The notes under the pieces: generated by a model | The model's database searches: none | Told to the model about the DNA's origin: nothing | The model's input: the letters and a program-made list of their open reading frames with translations, nothing else | Assembly (NCBI GenBank): GCA_945957305.1 | Contig: CAMFLN010000041.1 | Span: forward strand, 1-10,389 | Reading direction: 5' to 3' | Length of the DNA: 10,389 bases | Origin: an uncultured Planctomycetaceae bacterium | GTDB taxonomy: Bacteria > Planctomycetota > Planctomycetia > Pirellulales > JACPPG01 | Made by a program: the position numbers and the translations under genes | Shown: positions 6,037 through 10,389 of the stretch, piece after piece | Layout: every line of letters starts with the position of its first letter | How positions within the stretch are numbered: the stretch's first letter is position 1

Positions 6037-7320
6037 ATGAGACGCAGGGTCGTAGTCACCGGCATCGGTTGTGTTACTCCATTGGGAACGGATATCGATA
6101 CCCTGTGGCGCCGCTTGCGCAACAGCGAGTCGGGCATCGGCAAAACCACGCTCTTCGATGCGCAAAACTTTCCCACCAAGATCTCTGCCGAGGTCCGCGA
6201 CTGGGACGTGTCGCATGTCGGTGAAGATCCTGAGCGCTGGAAATTCCAGGGACGCCATACCCACTTTGCCGTCGGAGCCGCCAAGCAGGCGGTTGTGGCG
6301 TCAGGCTTGATGGATGCGTCGATCGATCCCACGCGGTTCGGCGTCTATCTCGGCAGCGGCGAAGGACAGCAGGACTTTCATCGCTTCACCCAAATGATGC
6401 TCAGCGCGATCGAGGGAGACACGCTCGACGTCTCGAGATTCACCGCCAAAGGGCTGGAGATTCTCAATCCCTTGAGCGAGCTGGAGCAAGAACCAAACAT
6501 GCCCGCCGGGCATCTGGCCAGCATGTTCAATGCGCAAGGCCCTAATCTGAACTGCCTGACGGCCTGCGCCGCCAGCAGCCAGGCCGTGGGCGAAGCTGTC
6601 GAAATCATTCGCCGCGGCGAAGCCGACGTCATGCTCTCGGGCGGAACGCACAGCATGATTCACCCGTTCGGCGTTACCGGTTTCAACCTGTTGACGGCAC
6701 TGAGCACGCACAACGACGAACCGACGAGGGCTTCGCGTCCGTTCGATTTGAACCGTGACGGCTTCGTGCTGGGCGAAGGGGCCGGCATGCTCGTGCTCGA
6801 AGAACTGGAACACGCCCAAAAGCGCGGCGCGCCGATCTACGGAGAGATCGTGGGCTTCGGTTCCACGGCCGACGCTTACCGCATCACGGATACCCACCCC
6901 GAAGGGCGCGGCGCCGCCCGTTGCCTGCAAATGGCGCTGGCCGATGCGCAGTTGAACATCGACGACATCGATTACATCAACGCCCACGGCACCAGCACCG
7001 AGGTCAACGACAAGGTCGAGACCCTGGCGATCAAACGCGTCTTCGGTGAGCAGGCCTACAAGATTCCGGTCTCGAGCACCAAGAGCATGATGGGGCACTT
7101 GATTGCCGCCGCCGGCGCGACGGAGTTAATCGTCTGTCTGCTGGCGATTCGCGACGATGTGCTGCCGCCGACGATCAACTACGACACGCCCGATCCGGAA
7201 TGCGATCTGGATTACATCCCCAACGTCGCGCGGGAAACGCAGTGCGAAGTGGCCGCGACCAATAGCTTTGGTTTCGGCGGCCAGAATATTACGCTCATCG
7301 CCTCGCGCTTCACGGGCTGA
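6037..7320 (+). CDS. FabF-like beta-ketoacyl-ACP synthase (KAS II type)
   Basis: This is a 427-residue thiolase-fold condensing enzyme that joins malonyl-ACP to an acyl chain with loss of CO2. It opens with RRVVVTGIGCVTPLG. The catalytic triad is present: Cys177 in CLTACAAS, His317 in INAHGTST and His354 in KSMMGHLIAAAG, with Lys349 nearby. The glycine-rich end NSFGFGGQN has Gln where FabF usually has Thr. It is about 14 residues longer than E. coli FabF, with the extra length around 110-155, near the dimer interface and acyl pocket. It is an active-type ketosynthase, not a chain-length factor, because the Cys is intact. It is the last gene of the five-gene set. A housekeeping FabF role is possible, but the neighbouring paired dehydratases and large carrier argue for a dedicated pathway. 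Confidence 0.94.
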   Translation: MRRRVVVTGIGCVTPLGTDIDTLWRRLRNSESGIGKTTLFDAQNFPTKISAEVRDWDVSHVGEDPERWKFQGRHTHFAVGAAKQAVVASGLMDASIDPTRFGVYLGSGEGQQDFHRFTQMMLSAIEGDTLDVSRFTAKGLEILNPLSELEQEPNMPAGHLASMFNAQGPNLNCLTACAASSQAVGEAVEIIRRGEADVMLSGGTHSMIHPFGVTGFNLLTALSTHNDEPTRASRPFDLNRDGFVLGEGAGMLVLEELEHAQKRGAPIYGEIVGFGSTADAYRITDTHPEGRGAARCLQMALADAQLNIDDIDYINAHGTSTEVNDKVETLAIKRVFGEQAYKIPVSSTKSMMGHLIAAAGATELIVCLLAIRDDVLPPTINYDTPDPECDLDYIPNVARETQCEVAATNSFGFGGQNITLIASRFTG

Positions 7321-7327
7321 GCGCCTC

Positions 7328-7471
7328 AATGACGAATTCCTGGGGACGAATGTCGAAAGAAATCGGAATGACCAAAGTCGAATGACGACACGGAGTGCTG
7401 TGCCGTCTCGCCATCGGTCATTCGGTAATTCTGGCTTCTTTCGACATACGATGGATTCGCCCTTCGTCATT
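7328..7471. repeat. Nested palindromic intergenic element of about 144 bp
   Basis: Three perfect arm pairs are nested around one centre: AATGACGAA (7328-7336) with 7463-7471, ATGTCGAAAGAA (7350-7361) with 7436-7447, and CGAATGAC (7379-7386) with 7417-7424. The innermost part can extend as GACGACAC/GTGCCGTC with one mismatch. The arms between these blocks are similar but imperfect, as in a decayed inverted repeat. It lies just after the ketosynthase stop and encodes nothing. It looks like a non-autonomous palindromic repeat (MITE- or REP-like); no target duplication is clear. Confidence 0.6.
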
Positions 7472-7494
7472 CCCTCGCGGCGCTCGCCGCGCAT

Positions 7495-7544
7495 AAAAAA
7501 AGACCAAGGGACACTCCGCCTGTTACGGCAGAGCGTCCCCGGTC
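7495..7544 (-). terminator. Rho-independent terminator of the Cys/Gly-rich lipoprotein gene
   Basis: On the minus strand the stem is GACC-GGGAC-CTC paired with GAG-GTCCC-GGTC (arms 7502-7516 and 7531-7544, with small bulges). It is followed immediately by seven Ts (complement of the A-run 7495-7501). It lies about 40 bp downstream of the lipoprotein stop codon. A classic strong terminator. Confidence 0.85.
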
Positions 7545-7547
7545 AAT

Positions 7548-7566
7548 GCACCCCCTGTGCTTTTTT
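7548..7566 (+). terminator. Short plus-strand terminator after the ketosynthase region
   Basis: GCAC-CCCCT-GTGC (7548-7560) is followed at once by TTTTTT (7561-7566) on the plus strand. The stem is only 4 bp, but the larger hairpin at 7502-7544 lies directly upstream, and together they could end the acyl-synthesis transcript coming from the left. Confidence 0.5.
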
Positions 7567-7584
7567 CAGATAGCCCGCGAACGA

Positions 7585-7938
7585 TTACGGGCCGATGCCG
7601 CGCGGATTGCGCGCCAGATAGTCGCGCGGACCGCGGGTCGTGTAATACGGATAGGTGACGCCGCCGGTGGGCGGGCCGGCAAAGGCCGAGCCGTCATCCA
7701 TCGGGCCGCCGCCACTGGCGCGGGCGCAACCTGGCGAGCAATCACCGGCGCCGCAGCCGCCGGGACCGCAAGCGCTGCCTCCCGGGCTGTAACCCGGTGT
7801 GCAACCGCCCGGATAGGGTCCGCACTTGCCGCAGCAAGCAGCGCAGCCGCCGTGACCGAAGATCCGGTCGAACAGACAACAGCCCGTGCTCGAGCTGACC
7901 AGGACCGCCAGGCTGACGGCCAACAGTAACCTCTTCAT
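7585..7938 (-). CDS. Small Cys/Gly-rich lipoprotein-like protein, function unknown
   Basis: This is a 117-residue exported protein. It starts MKRLLLAVSLAVLVSSSTGCC, a typical signal peptide ending in a lipobox-like S-T-G-C with Cys20 as the probable lipidated residue (Ser at -3 is atypical). The mature part is packed with Gly, Pro and eleven Cys in patterns such as GGCAACCGKCG and GPGGCGAGDC. It then has a Tyr-rich stretch (VTYPYYTTRGPRDYLA) and the tail NPRGIGP, a style I associate with small planctomycete cell-envelope proteins; that family memory is not a database result. Start: the ATG at 7938 begins the signal peptide, with AAGGA about 10 nt upstream; the in-frame ATG at 7974 is less likely. 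The protein could bind metal or form disulfides in the envelope. No catalytic motif is visible. Confidence 0.8.
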   Translation of the reverse strand: MKRLLLAVSLAVLVSSSTGCCLFDRIFGHGGCAACCGKCGPYPGGCTPGYSPGGSACGPGGCGAGDCSPGCARASGGGPMDDGSAFAGPPTGGVTYPYYTTRGPRDYLARNPRGIGP

Positions 7939-8181
7939 AAGCCAGGTATCCTTATTCGCTTGGATCACGGCCAAGGCCCCCGGTCGGCGCGGGCCAGCGA
8001 TCCATTCAAGCGCATCGATCGGCAGTCGCCGGCTTTCCAGCGTGAACTGCCTCCCCCCGGGAAACTGTTTCGTGCCGCGTCCACGACGGTCGCTCGGAGC
8101 CGAACCTGACTCACAGGCGATGCCCTGACGGACGCTCTAACCTGCCTTATCGGCCCGCAACTGCCGCAAAATCGAGCAAAT

Positions 8182-8216
8182 CCCTACAACCGGCAACAAT
8201 TGCCAGGGTGGTAGGG
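8182..8216. other. Imperfect hairpin in the intergenic region
   Basis: The stem pairs CCCTAC with GTAGGG, ACC with GGT, and GGCAA with TTGCC around the loop CAA: 14 pairs with only 1-2-nt bulges. Its place between two divergent genes would suit an operator or a structured leader RNA. No T-run follows on either strand. Confidence 0.45.
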
Positions 8217-8317
8217 GTGAAGTCGCGAACGGGGGGCGGGAGCTGGCCCTCATCGCCGAGCCGCGGCAGGCTCGGACCGGGCAACCCCGGCGGTGAAAAG
8301 GAGGAATTCCGAGGTAG

Positions 8318-8365
8318 GTGAGCTTGGCCGCTCACTTTCGGCGGTTGTAGCGCGATGTCTATAAT
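8318..8365 (+). promoter_or_regulatory. Candidate promoter with upstream inverted repeat for the beta-helix gene
   Basis: A perfect TATAAT -10 box lies at 8360-8365. The -35 position has only a weak TTTCGG-like match about 18 nt upstream. An inverted repeat GTGAGC-N6-GCTCAC (8318-8335) lies directly upstream, at about -44 to the predicted start, a usual activator or repressor position. The predicted leader is about 130 nt long before the GTG start. Confidence 0.4.
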
Positions 8366-8503
8366 GAGGCACGGTTTCGCCACCTGCGCTGCAGGCATGC
8401 AGACAGGTTCGGCGTAGGAGGGCGCGGGCGGCAAGTGGCGGTCGCCCGTCGACTTCAAGCTTTGGATTGGTATCGCATTCCGCATCGGTCAAGGAGATTC
8501 ATC

Positions 8504-9796
8504 GTGCGCGCAAGTTTTTGTCTCGTCATCACACTACTCGGAACAGCCACGCTGCTCTCCGGCTGCAGCCACACGCCGAGCGAAAAGAAGACCGCCGCGA
8601 ACGTCACGAAGATCGCCGCGGGTCCGGACGCGCAGAAACGCGCACAAACCGCATTGATCAATGCCAAGCCCGGCTCGATCATCGAGTTCGCAGCTGGCAA
8701 ATTCGATTTCACCTCGACCCTGTCGTTGGAAGACGTGAGCAACGTCACGATCCGCGGCCAAGGCCCTGATAAAACAATCCTCAGCTTCACGGGTCAGCAA
8801 CAAGGGACCGGCGGCGAAGGATTGCGCATCAAGTGCCCTGAGAACATCACGATCGAAGACCTCGCCGTCGAAGATTGCAAAGGGGACGCGGTCAAAGCGC
8901 AAGATACGAAGAAGGTCATCTTCCGCCGCGTGCGCGCTGAGTGGACCGGCGGTCCCAAAGAGACCAACGGCGCCTACGGCCTGTATCCCGTACTGTGCAC
9001 CGATGTCCTGATCGAGGACTGCACGGCGATCGGCGCCTCGGACGCCGGCATCTACGTCGGTCAGTCGGAAAACATCATTGTCCGCCGCAGCCGCGCCGAG
9101 AAGAACGTGGCCGGCATCGAAATCGAAAACTCGGTGAACGCCGACGTCTACGAAAACACGGCCACCGACAACACTGGCGGCATTCTGGTCTTCTCGCTCC
9201 CCGACCTGCCGAAGAAAGACGGTCGCGCCTGCCGCGTGTTCAATAATACAATTGTCGAGAACAACCACGACAACTTCGCCCCCAAGGGGAATATCGTGGC
9301 CACGGTTCCCCCCGGCACCGGCATGATGTTGATGGCCAACGACCAGGTCGAGATCTTCGATAACAAGGTCGAGAACAACAAGAGCACCGGGCTGTTGATC
9401 GTCAGCTACCTGATCAACCAGAAGCCGATCAAGGACGACAAGTACGATCCGTACTGCGAATCGATCTACGTTCACGACAACAAGTTCGTCAACAACGGCG
9501 AGGCTCCGGCCGGCGAGCTGGCCACCATCCTGGGCAAGATCCTGGGGACCCCGTTCCCGGACATCATGTATGACGGCATGCAGGATCCCAAGAAGCTCGT
9601 CGACGGCAACCTGCCGGAAGCACAGCGCCTGCGGCTGCGTAATAACGGCGACGCGGATTTTGCGAATTTCGACGGCGGCGCCTTCACGCCGGCCAACGTG
9701 TTTGCCAACAAGAAGCCGAACGTCGTGCGCGACGTCGCGGCTTACGAAGGCGAGCTCTCGTCGTTGTCGCCAGTCTCGATCGCCGGGGTGAAGTGA
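8504..9796 (+). CDS. Parallel beta-helix repeat lipoprotein, SO2930-cytochrome-associated family
   Basis: This is a 430-residue exported protein. GTG at 8504 is chosen as the start because AAGGAG lies 7 nt before it and translation begins at once with a lipoprotein signal (VRASFCLVITLLGTATLLSGC, lipobox LLSG with Cys21). An upstream in-frame ATG at 8435 would put a charged stretch before the signal. From about residue 60 the protein shows right-handed parallel beta-helix rungs (NVTIRGQG, NITIEDLAVEDC, VLIEDCTAIGASDAGIYVGQS, NIIVRRSRAEKNVAGIEIENS, VEIFDNKVENN). It matches what I know of TIGR03805, which regularly pairs with the TIGR03806/SO2930-family diheme cytochrome; exactly that follows. 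Such folds often bind or cleave polysaccharide, but I see no proven catalytic set. The pair's function is not known to me. Confidence 0.92.
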   Translation: MRASFCLVITLLGTATLLSGCSHTPSEKKTAANVTKIAAGPDAQKRAQTALINAKPGSIIEFAAGKFDFTSTLSLEDVSNVTIRGQGPDKTILSFTGQQQGTGGEGLRIKCPENITIEDLAVEDCKGDAVKAQDTKKVIFRRVRAEWTGGPKETNGAYGLYPVLCTDVLIEDCTAIGASDAGIYVGQSENIIVRRSRAEKNVAGIEIENSVNADVYENTATDNTGGILVFSLPDLPKKDGRACRVFNNTIVENNHDNFAPKGNIVATVPPGTGMMLMANDQVEIFDNKVENNKSTGLLIVSYLINQKPIKDDKYDPYCESIYVHDNKFVNNGEAPAGELATILGKILGTPFPDIMYDGMQDPKKLVDGNLPEAQRLRLRNNGDADFANFDGGAFTPANVFANKKPNVVRDVAAYEGELSSLSPVSIAGVK

Positions 9797-9822
9797 GTCC
9801 AGCCGTGCAATGCCATCCAATC

Positions 9823-9902
9823 TGCGGCCCCCGGCGCGCGAGCCCCCGGGGGCGGCAAGCAATAGTGGGTGTTTTTTAGCTGGGTTGCGGCCCCGGCGCG
9901 CG
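9823..9902. repeat. Direct repeat pair with palindrome at the start of the cytochrome gene
   Basis: TGCGGCCCCCGGCGCGCG (9823-9840) recurs at 9886-9902 with one C fewer, 63 bp downstream. Between them lie a 12-bp perfect palindrome, GCCCCCGGGGGC (9842-9853), and six Ts (9872-9877). The unit straddles the place where the next gene should start. It may be a small duplication or insertion, or a GC-rich tract prone to sequencing error. Confidence 0.5.
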
Positions 9903-10389
9903 CCGTGCCGCGGATGCAGCGCCCCCCGAAAAACTCTCCGCTTTCGGCATCTTCGTCGGCAATGGCGCTTCGCAGGAACCTGCCGAGGGCGTCATTCCGT
10001 ATGATCTGAACTCGCCGCTGTTTTCCGATTACACGTCGAAGTACCGGTTTATAAAGCTGCCGGCCGGAACGAGCGCCAAGTACAGTCCAGACGGCGCCTT
10101 CGACTTCCCCGTGGGGACGGTCATCGCCAAGACGTTTGCCTATCCGGTCGACGCGCGAAAGCCGGAACTCGGTCAACGCCTGCTCGAAACGCGCGTCTTG
10201 CGGCACGAGGCGGACGGCTGGGTCGGGCTGCCGTACGTTTGGAACGCCGAACAGAACGAGGCGATCCTCGACGTCGCGGGCAGCACGATCGACGTGAGTT
10301 GGATTCACACCGACGGCAGTGAGCGGAAGAACAACTACATCATTCCCAACGCCAACCAGTGCAAAGGCTGCCATAAGCAGGGAGAAACG
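9880..10389 (+). CDS. SO2930-family diheme c-type cytochrome, 5' end abnormal, 3' end outside window
   Basis: The frame is open from 9880 to the right edge (170 codons) and matches the SO2930/TIGR03806 family I know: LSAFGIFVGN, then VIPYDLNSPLFSDYTSKYRF, FDFPVGTVIAKTF, WVGLPYVWNAEQ and QCKGCH. The last is a CxxCH heme c site (Cys, Cys and His at 10360-10374); a second heme site would lie beyond the window. Such proteins work in the periplasm or on the outer face. No ATG, GTG or TTG lies in frame between a TAG at 9877-9879 and the conserved domain. Upstream of the TAG the same frame reads RQAIVGVF, and after it LGCG, so a lipobox-type signal appears to be interrupted by the TAG. GTG at 9805 could be the original start. 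It may be a pseudogene, a sequencing error, or use an unusual start. It pairs with the beta-helix gene just upstream. Confidence 0.85.
   Translation, partial: MGCGPGARRAADAAPPEKLSAFGIFVGNGASQEPAEGVIPYDLNSPLFSDYTSKYRFIKLPAGTSAKYSPDGAFDFPVGTVIAKTFAYPVDARKPELGQRLLETRVLRHEADGWVGLPYVWNAEQNEAILDVAGSTIDVSWIHTDGSERKNNYIIPNANQCKGCHKQGET

Larger units (their letters stand above)
7939..8503. other. 565-bp gene-free region with several hairpins
   Basis: I see no convincing coding sequence. The region holds the promoter side of the minus-strand Cys/Gly-rich gene and the promoter and leader of the plus-strand beta-helix gene. Hairpins seen are a bulged 14-bp stem at 8182-8216, CCGAGCC-N6-GGCTCGG at 8256-8275, and GTGAGC-N6-GCTCAC at 8318-8335. 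None has a clear T-run. An AAGGAGG at 8297-8303 has no reading frame of useful length behind it. Confidence 0.55.

Noticed and set aside
7321..7584. CRISPR-like repeat array in the repeat-rich gap
   Set aside because: The repeated motifs are arranged as nested inverted arms around one centre, not as regular direct repeats with spacers.
8435..8503. ATG at 8435 as the start of the beta-helix protein
   Set aside because: It would place about 23 mostly polar, basic residues before a complete lipoprotein signal; GTG at 8504 has AAGGAG at the right distance.
8534..9862. Long minus-strand open frame (442 codons) opposite the beta-helix gene
   Set aside because: It is the antisense shadow of a high-GC gene whose plus-strand product has clear family motifs and a signal peptide.
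9877..9879. Recoding of TAG as an amino acid in this genome
   Set aside because: TAG ends other intact genes here at expected family lengths (Hsp20 at 1952-1954, reductase at 4733-4735).

Overview
The window is GC-rich chromosomal DNA, most likely from a planctomycete of the Pirellulales type. This rests on gene content and style, not on a marker gene. It holds a small Cys/Gly-rich lipoprotein with a GPRDYLA..GIGP-like tail, a beta-helix lipoprotein paired with an SO2930-type cytochrome, a stand-alone type II fatty-acid-synthase-like gene set, and many genes with no Shine-Dalgarno (SD) sequence next to others with strong ones. I see no tRNA, rRNA, CRISPR array, transposase or phage gene.

Left part (1-2881, minus strand): three tandem small heat-shock protein genes (Hsp20/alpha-crystallin) are followed downstream by the 5' three quarters of ptsI (PTS enzyme I), which runs off the left edge. 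A 13-bp hairpin separates the Hsp20 genes from ptsI. The 531-bp gap 2882-3412 is the divergent control region between the Hsp20 genes and the next block.

Middle part (3413-7320, plus strand): five co-directional genes encode a dehydratase (FabZ-like), a ketoreductase (FabG-like), an enlarged acyl carrier protein of 130 residues, a second FabZ-like dehydratase and a FabF-like ketosynthase. Together they could run condensation, keto-reduction and dehydration on a dedicated carrier. No enoyl reductase, acyltransferase or phosphopantetheinyl transferase is in the window, so an unsaturated or specialised acyl product is possible but unproven. The carrier gene has a leader with a strong hairpin whose 3' arm could instead pair with the SD region, which looks like a translational switch.

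Right part (7321-10389): a roughly 144-bp nested palindromic intergenic element and terminators for both strands lie between the ketosynthase gene and a convergent minus-strand gene for the Cys/Gly-rich lipoprotein. A 565-bp gene-free region with several hairpins and a TATAAT promoter then leads to a plus-strand parallel beta-helix lipoprotein. Next comes the start of an SO2930-family diheme cytochrome c gene, cut by the right edge. These last two families are known to occur as a pair of unknown function. The 5' end of the cytochrome gene is abnormal: an in-frame TAG lies where a lipoprotein signal peptide would be expected, between two 17-18-bp direct repeats.
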